64,000 nt of DNA from Psococerastis gibbosa (GCA_963971405.1 OZ020488.1:23641089-23705088); one strand, 5' to 3'; positions 1-12,737 are shown, numbered from the stretch's first letter. The notes: generated by a model not told the origin, from the sequence alone. Made by a program: numbers and translations.

Positions 1-291
1 TAGTGTCACGTGCGCAGCGCGGGGGGGCGCCCCGAACCCATTTCCTGAACTCGCCCCAGTTGGACGTTAACGCCTTGAGCTCGGCCATTGTTTTCCCTTT
101 TGCTCAATTCTTTCCTCAAGGGTTGTCCTCGGTCTGCCGATGGGTCTTCTTCCTTGCGGCCTTGCTTCCGCCAACCTCCGGGTGGTCCTGTTCTCGTCCA
201 TCCTTTGGACGTGGCCGAACCATTGCACCTGCTTGTTCTCCATTATTTTCTCTATGGAATCCACTTGCAGGTCTTGCCTAATGCGGTCATT
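1..291 (-). pseudogene. C-terminal fragment of a non-LTR retrotransposon reverse transcriptase
   Basis: Read on the minus strand, this shows the typical tail of an insect LINE polyprotein: RIRQDLQVDSIEKIMENKQV, then QWFGHVQRMDENRTTRRL, then a GRRPIGRPRTT basic segment. That layout (WxGHVxRM, then GRRxxGRPRxxW) is the post-polymerase region of Jockey/CR1/RTE-like reverse transcriptases. The frame is closed by a stop at 292-294 on the 5' side. Near position 95 a single-base shift moves the tail (LTSNWGEFRKWVRGAP) into another frame that runs off the window edge. It is therefore a 5'-truncated, frame-broken copy, as usual for LINEs, and not a functional gene. The plus-strand open frames over the same bases are shadows. 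The family is not assignable from this piece. Confidence 0.8.
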
Positions 292-2924
292 TCAGATTTG
301 GTCCCACCTTGTTTGCTGGTCGAACAGCTACCGTAACGATAGTTTAAAAATCACCACAAAATACTGTAATATTGACTTTTGAAACGAAAGGAATGTGGTA
401 GGGAATGTGGAAGTTACAATAAAAAGAGCAATACGTTTTCACTGTCATAATTGGTGTCCAATTTGTTGATTTTAAATGGGGAGGAACTGTTGGGATTAGC
501 ACTTGCACATGTACAGTATGTAGGCTGCAGTATTCCCTCGTGCAACTCACATTATTTAACATTTCATTACTAAACCCTCCTGAATCATTACGAGCTAACA
601 CCTCCCCTTTTACAGACTGCAGTGGATTCATATAAATTTCTAGTGCAGTTTATTTTACGATGGAGGTGACAATTTTCTTCACTAATATTACAAGTAGTAC
701 GGTAATAACTTATTATTATTCAATATTACGATCCTAAAATGTAGAGTCTATATATCCAAAAAATGGTTGCTTATTTTATGAATAATGAATGTGCACGACT
801 GGTTACAATAAATGATTTCTCAACCCATTGCCCGTGGTTTCCGTTATCAAGTAACTACTAACGAGGCGACGAGGAATTTCACAACTAAAAGATAATTTTA
901 TCGACTTCTCTTCAAAATAACAGGCAGCCACTTAGGAAAGAGTGGGGGAGCAATTTCTGAACCTTTCTCTCTAACAATATATTATTTTTTGCTAGCTACT
1001 ATATAAAATATTGAAAAAGAAACAATAGCGCGACCATAAGAGTTTGGCTTGCCTTCAATATCTATCGCTCCTTTGTTCCTCAATTTGATGGCGTTATTAC
1101 CTACATCGCACTTTTTGCAACGTTATTCCGCTAGTTTATGTTTCTTGGTTGTTATATTTTAAAAATGATGAGTATAATGTTGAGGTTTTTCCAGTTGGTG
1201 ACATGATAATTATTTCACTAAAAATAATTATAAATACAATTCTATGGCATTAATTTATGAACCACCGTTTCGCCACGTTTTCTATTTTTCATTTGGTCTG
1301 CTATACAGTTGAAATACCGTTAGATATAAATTATGTTTTTACATAATGCACATACTTGCATTTCTTTTGTGGGAGTCAACACACCTTAGTAATATTATTC
1401 TATTACTTTAACTCCTTTTTGATAATGTATTGTAAGTTGAAATTCACCGAATCCTCACGTGAACACGTGACAATATCAAAGGGGTTCAATATCGTAATTA
1501 TGCAAAGGATTAACTTTGCGGTCAGCACCCTCCGAGGAATGCCAAACTAAAATCCACACAGCATGCAGTGTAGGTAGTTACCACCATATTTTCTGCATTG
1601 AAAATTTGCTGCTTGTTCGTGTATATTAGTTTTTGGGTGATACTCGTATCAGCTGAAAGGTATCTAGAATTTGAAAGAGTTTGGAAGTTTCAGAGGAAAC
1701 AAGAGATTGAAGGCAATTAGGTTATAGCTTGTATTATTGCCACAAGGCTGGCATTAGTATATATCGAGAATATTAGCATAACATCAAAATTTACAAGTAA
1801 TTAATTATTATTATATAATTATTATAATAATTATTTATATTTAATTTAATTAAATTTATTTATAATTATTATATAATTATTATAATAATTATAATTATTA
1901 TTGCTGATGTTAGTCAAATTGTGTAGTCTCTAAATTGTTTGAGGTTGGGCAGGCTAAGCGCTGAAATAAAATAGGGGTGGGGGAAGGTCTAGTATATCAT
2001 CATGTAACAACCATAATGGAAGATGAGCAGATAGGTACCTATTAACTTCTCGTTCTCGTTGAATTTTTGTAGTTTATTTGCTTTTGTTCCATGGAACGGG
2101 TGATATGGTTACTTGTTACGAGAACGAGAACCTTTAAGAACATTATGATCAACTGAGGGAATCTGAAAAGGCCCCAAACTTGTACTTTGTATTTTGCCTA
2201 ATAAGGTTCCATTAGTTTCTAGTGAAGCATCACTTCAGCGTCGTTTGACGTTGCATATTTTGACTTGTCTCGGATCGGAGAGGATTCGGCCTAGAACGCG
2301 GACCTTAGTCGTTATTTCCAACAATTTCTGAAATTTCTTAAAAATGTGGTGACTTGCATATATATATATTGCAGACCATTTTCAATCCATTATTGCAGTT
2401 CTGAGAGGAATGAGGGTGATACAAATGCTAGAAACTACTTCCACATCAAAAGATATTACCGAACTTTTGAACTTTTTTTTTTTTGGAAAGGGGAAGTTGT
2501 AGAAGAGAATGAAAATGGCACCTATTTCTAAACTTTATTCCCAAGTTTTTTGAAAAATTAACTGACACTCCACTTCATTGTTTTATCCACTTTATTGTGT
2601 TTCTTCGTCTCTCCTTTCTCGATTCTTTTTTAAGCCTTGATACGTTAACATCCTATTCTTCCCTGTGCTTCTTTCCGAAGAAAATATAATAGCTAGAGTT
2701 GCAAATGACTGCATTTTCTCAAGTCAGAATTTAATGAGAGATCTTTATCATTTGCACTCACTGAACACGAAACTGTGTTTTATTATACAAAATGGGGTGC
2801 GGGATATTAATGAAATTCCGAAATGAGAAACGATACTAGGGTTTGTAAGGAGATGAGTGATTGTATGTAGAATGGGTGTTAGATTAGGATAGGTACTCGA
2901 TCATGATCATACGATATGCAATAC
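292..2924. other. AT-rich non-coding stretch
   Basis: I see no gene or recognisable transposon here. Apart from the AT repeat at 1802-1907 the stretch holds only short chance open frames and mixed AT-rich sequence. Confidence 0.6.
1802..1907. repeat. AT-only low-complexity block with an internal direct repeat
   Basis: About 105 bases consist of A and T only. The segment TATAATTATTATATAATTAT occurs twice, around a central palindromic TTTAATTTAATTAAATTTA. It can fold back on itself and is probably a decayed simple repeat. Confidence 0.75.
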
Positions 2925-2932
2925 ATTACGAA

Positions 2933-3090
2933 CAAGGCCGTAGGTTCAAACCCCCCCCCCCCCCCCAAATGAAATGGCTTGATACTAGGTAGAATCGGAT
3001 TTTGAGAGGAAAAATAGGAACTACCATGTAATATCCAATAAAATTTCTGATCCCCCCCCCCCCCGAAATAAAATCCGGGTTACGGCCTTG
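2933..3090. mobile_element. hAT-like MITE with C runs, 158 bp, TSD ATTACGAA
   Basis: The termini are inverted repeats, CAAGGCCGTAGGTTC at the left and GGGTTACGGCCTTG at the right. A perfect 8-bp direct repeat ATTACGAA lies immediately outside (2925-2932 and 3091-3098). An 8-bp target duplication and CA...TG ends are typical of hAT transposons. Two long C runs (starting near 2950 and near 3052) sit inside. There is no coding capacity, so it is non-autonomous. Confidence 0.85.
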
Positions 3091-3469
3091 ATTACGAACA
3101 TTACCCAAGTTCGTTTACTAAAACTTGGTTTGACCTTTTTCGCCTTGTTTTGCCACAGTAAATAAATTTCAATGAAAGATTAGCTGTGTCACACTTTTTA
3201 CACTTTTTCGTCGTCTATGTAACAATACCATGGCTATGACTATGATTATTAATCGAACCAAATGGCAAATACGGTAATCAATTAGTTAATTGCCCATGCC
3301 TCGTGAATTGAATTGAATACTAGGAATTTAAATATTTAGTGATTCAGACTCTACACATTACATTGCAGTATCATAATGGTATATACTAGTATAACACTGA
3401 TATTATATTAACTTTGGTCGAAGAGGTAACCTCCACGTTGTAACCGAAATTAGAGGATATAGATAAACT

Positions 3470-3520
3470 GGGCTTGACGGGATTTGAACCCATGATCGAC
3501 GCCCCGGTTAGGCGTTATCC
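3470..3520 (-). pseudogene. tRNA-like 3' half (tRNA remnant or SINE head)
   Basis: On the minus strand there is a T arm ATGGG-TTCAAAT-CCCGT, followed by a 7-base acceptor-like strand CAAGCCC. It is preceded by a 5-bp anticodon-like stem ACGCC/GGCGT closing a 7-base loop TAACCGG. The base at loop position 33 is A rather than T, and no matching 5' half (expected GGGCTTG) is seen because the sequence runs into the GTAAAC-type palindromic element at 3521. It is a degenerate tRNA-derived fragment rather than a working tRNA. Confidence 0.45.
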
Positions 3521-3596
3521 TTATTCTTGGGGGTTAAAAACGTAAACGAAACAATTTGAATAGCATTTTTCTTTATAAAATTACCTCAGGTTAAGA
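3521..3596. mobile_element. GTAAAC-family palindromic MITE, half copy
   Basis: The left arm TTATTCTTGGGGGTTAAAAA, then CGTAAACGAAACAATTTGAA, is intact. The right arm is cut short: AAAATTACC joins directly to TCAGG, lacking the usual TTGTTTACATTTTTAA segment. It is the same family as the copies at 10.1, 10.3, 12.8, 18.7, 30.7, 43.2, 45.0 and 45.7 kb. Confidence 0.7.
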
Positions 3597-3692
3597 TTAC
3601 AAATAATTTCAATTTTAGGCCCAAAGGAACAAATTTGCGTGAGCACCTTTTTTTAGTCATTGACCCATGGGTATAACTTTTTTCAAGCCTAA

Positions 3693-4076
3693 GGTGCCCA
3701 TTCCATTGACCGGCTAGGGCTATTTCCAAAAACGGTGACGTGGTAGCAGACATTCAAGACTTAGGCGGGGTTTCCACCGACCTCGCATTGCAGAATTGAC
3801 GGAAATGTTTATTTTCCTCAATGCCATAGTTAAAATTGATCAATGATCATTCAGTAAAATCACAAACAAACAAACTAAAATTAAAAAATGGCGTCATGGG
3901 ATATGTTAAGTACAAACATTTTAATAGATTTCTATAAAAAGAAAAATTCTAATTTCCGTCAATGTCATTTGCATTCTGCAATGCGAGGTCGGTAGAAACG
4001 CCACCTAAGTCTAGAATGTCTGCTACCACGTCACCATTTTTGTTTTTAGCCCTAGCCGGTCGATGGAATGGGCGCC
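3693..4076. mobile_element. Palindromic PIF/Harbinger-like MITE, 384 bp
   Basis: The ends are GGTGCCCATTCCATTGACCG and its near complement CGGTCGATGGAATGGGCGCC, flanked by TAA (left) and TTA (right). A second nested pair of arms starts GGCGGGGTTTCCACCGACCT (3774) and ends near 4005. Between the outer and inner arms lies the module GGTGACGTGGTAGCAGACAT in mirror image. There is no open frame. The element at 36325-36682 is its sister in the opposite orientation. TWA flanks plus GG-starting termini fit Tourist/PIF-Harbinger elements. Confidence 0.75.
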
Positions 4077-7000
4077 TTACGTGCATGATCTTTAATCGAA
4101 TCAAATACGTTAGTTAATTTATTAATTGATAATTAATAGTTAATCATCATAATGAATCATTTGACTCCGACTGAAGCTTCTATAGTGGTTACAATAAACT
4201 AGTGGTAGGTATTTACTTTTCTGTGGTGACGTGGTAGGGGAAAATTGAAACAGAATTAACAAGTAAATTAATAAACGTAGAATATACTTATGTTCATTAA
4301 GAGACAATCGGAGGAGGGAAGCCTTAAACATCACATAACTGTGATAGGTCCTGACCTTAAGGTCACTCATCAACAGGACCATGCTGTACGTTGGCCCTAG
4401 ACGCCCATAGTAATTTCGTGCGAAGTTTTGACAGTCTAGTACAAATTTTGCGTTGATGTGCAATTACTTGCACACGAAAGTTTTCCTGTTAGTCTCACAG
4501 ACATGACAAGTTGCTATACAACACTCCGGGGAGCAGTACGGGTCCATTCTAATCGGGTCTCTGTTTTCTCAAGAGAAATTGTATATAAGCCAACCCCGTC
4601 TGCGTTGGCAATGTTTCATGTGCAGTATGCCATGTACGAGGCACCCTTATCGAGTCATACGCGTCTCATTAATTACAGTAATTTCACATAGTAGCAGTAG
4701 CATCTATCATCGTAATTGGAGCATCAAAGAAAATTAATTTGACTATGGTAATTTGGGGCACAAGAAAAGACAATGTAATATTTGTAGGTACTGTGGTTCA
4801 ATAGGGTTCCTACAATGGATTGTCGAGAATAGCGGCATATGTTCTTAGTTTCAACTTATTTGAGGAAAATCTGGATAAAACCACAAATCAAATATACATA
4901 TATAGAAATATAAAAAATACTAGGCCTATGGTGAGAGTTATTAATTAATTAACAACAATTGTAAATTATTGGGGTTGTACCAAGATTCAACTTTATACTT
5001 CTGAAAAATTGGTTGGAATTTTCTTCAGGTATCTAATTGTGCCTTTTTTTTGGATCGCCTACACGAAATAGTCTATTCGCAAAGTAGGTAACATATAACT
5101 TGCTGCTGTAGGTAATTAATTCAACAATATGTAGTTACGAGAAATATACGTAAGTAGGGCTAATTAATGTGTTGTTTTATCACATGTAGCATGCGTACTT
5201 TATCATCAAAATAAGTAAATCCTTTTATTATATGAACATATGGAACAAATACTTCAATTTCAATTCTGGAAAACTTGCCATTTACTATAGTAGGCCTATT
5301 ATTAAAATTACAGTATTCAATGGTATACGATAGCATAGACTAGAAGTTTGGAAAGGATCAAATGTTTTTCCTCCAACATTTTACTGTTACTTTTGATGCA
5401 GATACTTTGTTATGACTTGTGCTGACTAATGATATCGGCAAAGAGCCATTCTGCCACAAATATGCAATGCTAGTCCGGTTCAGAATATACAGAATATACC
5501 TGTATCTTAATCTTATAGTCGCCTCGTGACTTACTGATTAGTGCTAAGAGATTACCACATACAGCCGGCTAAGGTAAAAACAGATCTGGAGAAGTTGTAC
5601 TATTTTGAACTTATATAAAACCTTGATGTCATAAATAAAGCCGTGATGTCCATACAAGTATGAAGCAAGAACATTTGAAGTTCTCCAAGTAGGTGCATTA
5701 TAGAGTTTCCGATTTATCAACTAAGTTGTAGGTCCTCAACTTTCCGAATATCGGCTTCTAATCTCTACCGATATTCAAAACTTACTAAAAGATGAATCTT
5801 TTCCCAACTTTTTGGCTACGTTTCAAAAGCCCGAGATCGAAAATTTTTCATTCTCATCTTCTTCAGTGACTTTGCTTCTTCTATTTTGACTCGTATTAGG
5901 GTGGAAATTGGTTGTTGTGTAGTTTGATGTATGACTTTCCCACCCCCGACCATTATTTCAATGTCGAAGGGCTTTTCAATGTTCAAAAAAGGAGAATTAT
6001 CCAGATATGAAATATTGCTGCCTTTGTGTCTTCATTTTTTCCCCTGAATGATCATGTGCTACAGCTGTTTTCTGCGGGAAAACGTGATCCTCTACACAAC
6101 TGATGATGTCGATATTTATTGTCTCACTTATAGGAATGCAATAAACCCTAATCAATGCAAATTTACTTGCCGGAGTTTAAAGCAGAATAGGCCTAGATTA
6201 ATACGATTACAGATTTTTTTTCTCAACAGAGATTAATTATTGCATATGCTTAACTTATGTATAATTTACAGTGGTACCGACATATTAAAAACAGAATGAA
6301 TTTTTCCTGCTGGGAGAGGGCAAATTCAACACCCGTATTGAAATTGTTAAAATAATGCCCGGGGTAAGTTAGCGCCATTGTCAGGTGCTCCAGGCACCTG
6401 CCTGTGGGCACCGTATATTAATGTATAGTTGTTGGCACATTCTGTATCTATCTCCTGTATTGTAACACGCTGTACAGCTGTCAATGAATTGCTTTCTACG
6501 GTCTGTACTAGAAGAGTGCTGAATTAGCAGCGCGCCTTCGGTGCAGTCCGTGAAAGCCAGGCTTTGGAACCTTGTTCTGAATAAACTAATTGCAGTATAA
6601 ATCAAAGGTATTTGTGTTATTAATTGTTGTAAGTTTATAGTCGTAGAAGGTTGCCTATAGGCCTACAATGAGTTTTTTTCAGTCAGAATTTAGAGAGATT
6701 AGAATTAAATACATAAATGTCCACGAGAAAAGAAAATCAATGTGAAGCTGTACTAAAACTTTCAGTTGTCAATTGATAGATAATGACAATTTCAAGTTCC
6801 TTACGAAATGAGGTTTACTTAATTATTTTATGTGTCAGCTAAGTACTGTAGTCATTCTACAATAACAACAATGCAATGATAACCCTCACCTTGATTCAAT
6901 TCGGATTATTCGTCTTCATTTACCATTCATTTACTGTATACGTAAGTCTGCCGCTTCTAGTCAACCGATCCAGCACAGACGGGAGGAATTATTTGTGATC

Positions 7001-8525
7001 CGTGTTCTACTTGGCTGTAGACAGTTTAATGCGCTTGACGTTTGCCCCATGAAGCCCCACAATAGATGTTATGGTTCTCCAAGTCATGGATAATGGTATT
7101 AACATACCGTCGGGAAAGGGGAAATTAATAAAGAACCTCGTTGAAGCTGGCACATGTATAGAGCATCTAACTGTCGTATAAATAACTGACAATAAATGCC
7201 AAGCCAAAATGAACGTTTTCGTTCAGTCCGTTACCTACTTTTAACTTTCAAAGTGTTCATGTGGAAAATTAGGTTAGTGAAGTTTAAATTGCTAAGGCAG
7301 TACGTGAGTAAGAGTGGTAGGGGGAGGAAAGGTCGTTTTTGTCTCCCATAAAAATACGAGGCTTGCATTCATAAAAATAAAAACAAAGGAAGTTGTAAAA
7401 CATTAACTTGTTTATTTTATTTCAGTTCATCATCATCATCTCGCGCCGATTGTGTCTAACATTTTAATTCTTGTGCTTCAAACTGAACGTAAATTAAATA
7501 ATCTATAGTAACGCTCGAGTTATTCTTGTGATAATATTTTTTTATCTTTATTAACCGGATAGGCCTATCTGTGATATTGACCGTGCATATTCAGATTTGG
7601 CGCTAAAGAGTAAAGATGAAAATAAAAATAAAAAAATAAAAAATAAAAATATCCTGTAATTCTCCAAGCCTTTAATTGCTATGTGGTCACATAGCAATTA
7701 AAGACTTGAAGAGATGGCAACAATTTCATACAGTATAGGCGAGAAATCTGGAATATCTGGCGTTATAATGAAACATGAAAGTATTGTATTTCCAAATACA
7801 ATGCTAGATGAACAATGGGGATCCAACAGGCAGGAATATGTCCTGCTGGAATTTAAATCGTTCGTTCGGAATAAAAGAGAATCTTGGATCCACTATACTT
7901 CTTTGTTGCCTAGATTTTAGTTAAAAAAAACAAACAAAATGAAGTTCAACGCGCTGAAATTCGGCACTACTATAGTAGTTACTTCTCATGTTGACCTAGA
8001 AAAAGAATTTCTCTGTGATTTATTGCATTTCTGACTCAGGTACAATTTAATTCCAAAAAAAATTTCATATACGCCAGCGTCATTTTCAAATTGGCTTTGT
8101 GATGTAAATGGTGGCAAGCCGAGATGTGCGGGAGTGTAATAAAATAAATTAAAACTCGTGGCTGACATCCTTGTCACGTTTCACATCGGCACAGTGAAGA
8201 ATATGCAATATTACGTTTTTCAATGGGGGCTCAGCATGGCTGTCGTTTTGAAAGGATTCGTGCAAGTCACGAAAAGCTTGTTTGCAGGGGCTTGGGAGCA
8301 AATCCATCGGGGTCTGTCGCAGGCACGACTCCGTCATGTCCAGAATCCAGGTGAAAGGTTGTATGTCGCTAAAGCTCATAAAAGCTGTCAGCTTAGATAT
8401 GAAAATGTGTTTACATATATTTTTAAATTTTTTATTTCTCTGTTGTAGAACGTATCACAATGGGGCAAATCACTCACTTGAAATAGAAACAATGATTGGG
8501 CCTTCTTCTTCTTTAAATGCCTCTT
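4077..8525. other. Unassigned non-coding stretch
   Basis: This is AT-rich sequence with no supported gene. The only structure I note is the short foldback at 7667-7709. A 107-residue minus-strand open frame (4140-4463) shows no family features and is probably chance. Confidence 0.55.
7667..7709. repeat. Short near-perfect hairpin
   Basis: AGCCTTTAATTGCTATGTG faces CACATAGCAATTAAAGACTT across two bases, giving arms of about 20 bases. It lies just after an A-rich tract (about 7616-7650). It could be a tiny foldback element. Confidence 0.7.
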
Positions 8526-8860
8526 TTATCGAAGATTAGCGATCTTCCTGGCAATTTGTACATTAGAGACTGCTGCTCTGAAAAGGGAAGCCGTGCTCTT
8601 GTCAAACCACTGCTTCAGGTTTTTCAACCAGAATGTTCTTCTTCTGCCGGGAGCTCTCAGTCCTTCTATCTTCCCATGGATTATAACGTGCAGAAGGAGA
8701 TACTTTTCGTTCCTCACACATGACCAAAGTATGTTAGTTTCCGTTTCTTAACCGTCAGCAGCAACTCGGCTTCTATATCCATTCGCCTCAGGATCTCAGC
8801 ATTAGGAACACGATCTCCCCGGTTTTGCGCAGCATTCGTCTGTATTTCAAATTTTTCATG
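8526..8860 (-). pseudogene. C-terminal fragment of a non-LTR retrotransposon reverse transcriptase
   Basis: The minus strand carries a second LINE tail, of a different family from the one at the left edge. Recognisable pieces in order are KYRRMLRK, then DRVPNAEILRRM, then VKKRKLTYFGHV, then HVIIHGKIEG, then GRRRTFWLKNLKQWFDKST, ending in ARKIANLR. The series YRRMLR / RRM / YxGHVxR / GKIEGxRxxGRRRxxWLKNL / ANxR is the conserved end of a widespread insect LINE group. At least two frameshifts (near 8830 and next to FGHV near 8717) and a stop break it, and the 5' part is missing. It is a dead 5'-truncated insertion. Confidence 0.85.
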
Positions 8861-10145
8861 TTATGTCATGGTAAACCAAATTATCCACTGGAGAATAGTC
8901 TACTATACAGGAATTTTCTCCATCACAAAGCATTGACCAACGTTAATTACCCTACGCATTTGAATTGTGAAAATTGTGTATTACTTTATTGGACATTAAC
9001 ATGTAACATTCTCTATAACGGAGAAGCACTATTGTGTGCATCAAAATATCATATCATCAGCATATGGACAGGAGGCACTAAGTAAGCATCCATACTATAA
9101 CGGAATTTAAACACTACCAACTAGAGCAATAGATTTTATGCCACAGCCCGAGGCAAGTGGGTCAGTAGTGTACACAGCACCCGTGGCGTGAACTGCGATA
9201 AGTTCACATTTAAATACTTCTATTTCCTCGCAATGCCTGAGACAATTCTAAGTTGTCATACACACTGATGTCTCTATACACATCAAATCAATTATATTTG
9301 TTGTAAAGAAAACATACAGGATAAACATTACAATTTACAAGTCGCAATTCTTAAGTGATCAGTAAACATCAAGATCATTTTACAACATAAGAAACATTAT
9401 TTACAAAATTTGCCATAATAAGGTGGGAATGTTCGTTGCGTGAACTCATTCTAACCATATAAACCCGGTTTATTATTGAGTCCTATCGCTCGTCAGTCAT
9501 TTTGAATAGAAGATCTATATTTCTGAACCCTTGGCAACGGGACTTATTAACATCTAACTAGCGTCTTAAATTATTCGAAAGCATTTCTCTGAGTTCCCTT
9601 GGTTTTTGGGGCATGATTTAAGCAGATTTCCCTGAGGATCACTCTTTGACTTGACGACTTTCCCGGGACAAAACATTGTGAAGATGGTTAAGACCTTCTC
9701 TTCATCTTCATTTCCTCTTTCATGTCATTCGACCCCTCTTGCGTCCTCATTCAATTTCGTGATGTGAGGATGTTCCTACTCTGCCAGTTGGTTCTCGCCA
9801 ATGGTTTATTTAAAGAAATAGCTTCCTTGCTATTCACTATTTCCCTAACCAGGTTTTTCTATGAACTGATAACCTTTTTTCTAAAGTAACCAATTAGTTG
9901 AGTCCGTATTCCAGCACTGCATGTTATGACAAGGTAACAACGTTCAACCTAAACATCGGTCTGTCGGTATAAATTATTGAGCTTTGTATGACTTGTTTCA
10001 GGTGCATCATAGGGGCCTGCATTCTTTGTGTCAAGGCATAGATATCCCATCATAACTGCCTCCGAGCTTTTTGCATATTTTATGCATCTCATATTTCGAA
10101 ATTAACGTAATAAATATGGCGTTAAAAATGAACTAAATAAGTGGG
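8861..10145. other. Unassigned non-coding stretch
   Basis: Mixed sequence with no supported gene, clear transposon end or repeat. Confidence 0.5.
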
Positions 10146-10270
10146 TGCGATTATTATTAATCTAATCCTGGGATTAAAAACGTAAACAAGATCATTTTAC
10201 AATGGAAAATGCTATTCAAAATTGTTTTGTTTACATTTTCAACCCCGGGAATAAGTTAATACTAATCGCC
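10146..10270. mobile_element. GTAAAC-family palindromic MITE, near-complete copy
   Basis: The arms run GCGATTATTATTAATCTAAT / CCTGGGATTAAAAACGTAAAC on the left, and TTGTTTACATTTTCAACCCCGG then AATAAGTTAATACTAATCGCC on the right. The centre is AATGGAAAATGCTATT. The outer GGCGATTA-type arm is visible on both sides, so this is one of the fuller copies. Confidence 0.8.
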
Positions 10271-10283
10271 ATAATAGGCCCGC

Positions 10284-10400
10284 TGGGGGTTAAAAATGTA
10301 AGCACAATAATTTTAGAATGCAAATTGCTACCTACTCACATTTGTCTTGTTTACATTTTAAACCCAGACTAAGTAATTCTTTAAACGCCATGGTAGACCT
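10284..10400. mobile_element. GTAAAC-family palindromic MITE, adjacent copy
   Basis: It starts GGGGGTTAAAAATGTAAGCA and ends TCTTGTTTACATTTTAAACC, followed by the outer arm TTTAAACGCCATGGTAGACC. It lies only 13 bases after the previous copy, so two elements sit head to tail. Confidence 0.75.
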
Positions 10401-11233
10401 GATGCTTTAATTTATTTATTGTCTCAGTGTAGTATTGCACAATAGAGCTGAGTTCCCGATTAATTTACCTGTATAAATGATTTGAAAAGTTTTTGCATAA
10501 AATGGATTACCTGAGCGTAAGGAGGCTGGGTAAGAGCCTGTTTGCTACGTGATGGTAATAATAATTTATAGCACTTTCTTTTCCTCGTTTAGTTTGTAAG
10601 CTGTGTTAAATATGAATTTAAAACTTCATTATGGCGTTGAGTAAACCTTAGCCGAAGGTAAACTTTCTACAGTAGTTGGCGGGCACACTGCCGATTTCTA
10701 TAACATCATTTTTATAGGCTACGTGTCATTGGAGGGTTGTTACAGTTGATTACAGAGTAAAAGGCATGTATATTAAAGATTAAAGGTGGTTTAGCCTTTA
10801 GGTTGTTTAGACTTTAAAGTAAAATCTTTGAAATCTAATTTTATTTCTATGTGCTGAGTGGTGGAATAAAAGAATCCAATAAATGTGGCTTACTAAGCTG
10901 GGATTTGTGTGTCCTCATATAGGGTAGGAGACCCCAAGAGGTTCAGAAGGAACGAAAATCACCTATCCGTGAAATTCGCCTAATATTGAATGTTTTCTTT
11001 GTTCTGTGACATCACGGAGTCACCACCTAGCTTTTAGAGAGGAATGCATTGCAATGTCAACCAAATTAGCAGAGCAATTAGCCTTTTTTGAGAGCCACGT
11101 ACTCGGGCTACTTCACCCCGATAGTCTAGCGCAATTACAATGACAGCACAACCTGATTTTGACGATATTTCGATGATTTTACTTTATACTTTTTTGTCAA
11201 TTACTTGTAGATTACTTGATTCTACAATTTAAC

Positions 11234-11266
<33 letters not shown>

Positions 11267-12059
11267 TTATTTATTAATGAGTATGAACCGATCCCGCAAA
11301 ATTTTGATGAGATGTGTAATCTGCGGGGAAAAAGCTCTCAAAGATTGTTTAACGGTGATTTAATTTCGATAGTTTAAGATGTAATTTGGGAGATATACGT
11401 ATAGCAGGGCGTCTAACGAATTCCCAATGTGATACTCCTGCTGCTTTGAGCAGCTATTTGGAAACTGTTAGCGTTCAAAGATGATGCTCGGCCATTAACA
11501 TGATTCTGCAGCGTCTTCCTGGCAGAGTAAAGAGCATAACCCCGCGGGAGCTCCTGACCTGAATACTGTTTATGGACTCACTATCTGACTTTTAGCAACC
11601 TATCTTGCCAGCGATAAGGGGATCCTAATGCATGAAAAGTGCATCCATTTTCCTTAATCGCTCATTTATTTCATAGGAAAAGCATACCGTGAAATTTTAT
11701 GCTAAATTCAAAGCTATCAGGTGTTCATTCATAAGAAATTTAAGTATGCTATTACGAAAACTTAGTCCGACTGACTGCCGGACCCCGGACAGTTCAAGAA
11801 CAGGGGCATTTTCATTCCTTAATAATTGGAATACATTTCAGTGATATGCCAATGGTCAGCCTCATTTTGGCTTTATTTAATTAAATAGTTCGTTCTAATG
11901 CTTTTTGGTATCAACTTTCATTCATGAAATAGTTAGATTATAAATACAGTAGGTATATTAAAAGGCACACGTATATTTTTATTTTCTTCAATAGAAAAGG
12001 TTAATCTTATGTAAACAATTCAATGAATGTATCCAATTGACTTCAGTCACCCCCAATGA
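10401..12059. other. Unassigned non-coding stretch with an (AT)n microsatellite
   Basis: There is no supported gene. A TA-rich simple repeat lies at about 11240-11266. The rest is mixed unique-looking sequence. Confidence 0.55.
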
Positions 12060-12065
12060 ATAAAT

Positions 12066-12135
12066 TAGTACTTGTGCTGAGTTACGACACGTCTCCGATC
12101 ACATGACTCGCACAAGTACAAACACGCCTTCGCAT
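12066..12135 (-). mobile_element. Partial SINE-like repeat (GGTGG family)
   Basis: The reverse complement reads GGCGTGTTTGTACTTGTGCG, then GGAGACGTGTCGTAACTCAG. This matches the middle of the repeats at 23862, 33388 and 49285. Only the head-to-middle portion is present. Confidence 0.65.
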
Positions 12136-12247
12136 TCGATATTAGAAGGCAATTAGAAGGCAGTAAAAGAAGTCCGACACATATGCAGTTTGAGCTGATC
12201 AGTCAGAAAGTGCTCAAAAGTTTTGATGTATAGTCGACACATACTAA

Positions 12248-12388
12248 GGCGGGGTTTCCACATACGTCAATCGTCAATGAGACGTGTGAAATTGAAGGTT
12301 TAGCAGACATTAAAGACATACTAAAAATTCTGCTACCACGTCAAAACCATATTTCTCATTGACGATTGACGTATGTGGAAACCCCGCC
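12248..12388. mobile_element. Palindromic PIF/Harbinger-like MITE, 141 bp, TSD TAA
   Basis: The arms GGCGGGGTTTCCACATACGT / CAATCGTCAATGAGA are mirrored at the right end and flanked by TAA on both sides (12245-12247 and 12389-12391). The centre contains AGCAGACATTAAAGACATAC and CTGCTACCACGTC, the same module as in the elements at 3693, 22671 and 36325. A 3-bp TWA duplication with GG-starting ends is typical of PIF/Harbinger. Confidence 0.8.
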
Positions 12389-12393
12389 TAAGG

Positions 12394-12539
12394 AAAGTTT
12401 CACTCAGAATTGGGACTTGATTTTTCAGCGCGGTATATTGTGTAATTGTAAATATTTACTATTTACCTTCTAATAATATATTAATAATATACACGCACAC
12501 AGCATTGAAACCCCAAGTCCCAATTCAGAGTGAAACTTT
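12394..12539. repeat. Inverted-repeat element, arms of about 26 bp
   Basis: AAAGTTTCACTCAGAATTGG GACTTG at the left is mirrored by CAAGTCCCAATTCAGAGTGA AACTTT at the right, around an AT-rich centre. It starts five bases after the preceding MITE. It is probably a separate MITE family. Confidence 0.75.
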
Positions 12540-12737
12540 TTTACTTGTGGTACCAGTACAATGGAACTTAACTGCAGAATGTTTTGGCTGGAAATCTGAT
12601 AATGTGGTTTCTTTCCTATTTACCTCTAAAAGACGTTACGAACAAAGTGTTTTCAACGGGGTACTACTCGCTACCTTAAGTGCACTATGACATTTAAAGA
12701 ATAACTTATTATTGAAGTCATAATACGGCTGCTACAA

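Noticed and set aside
3..336. Plus-strand open frames at the left edge
   Set aside because: They are shadows of the minus-strand LINE fragment.
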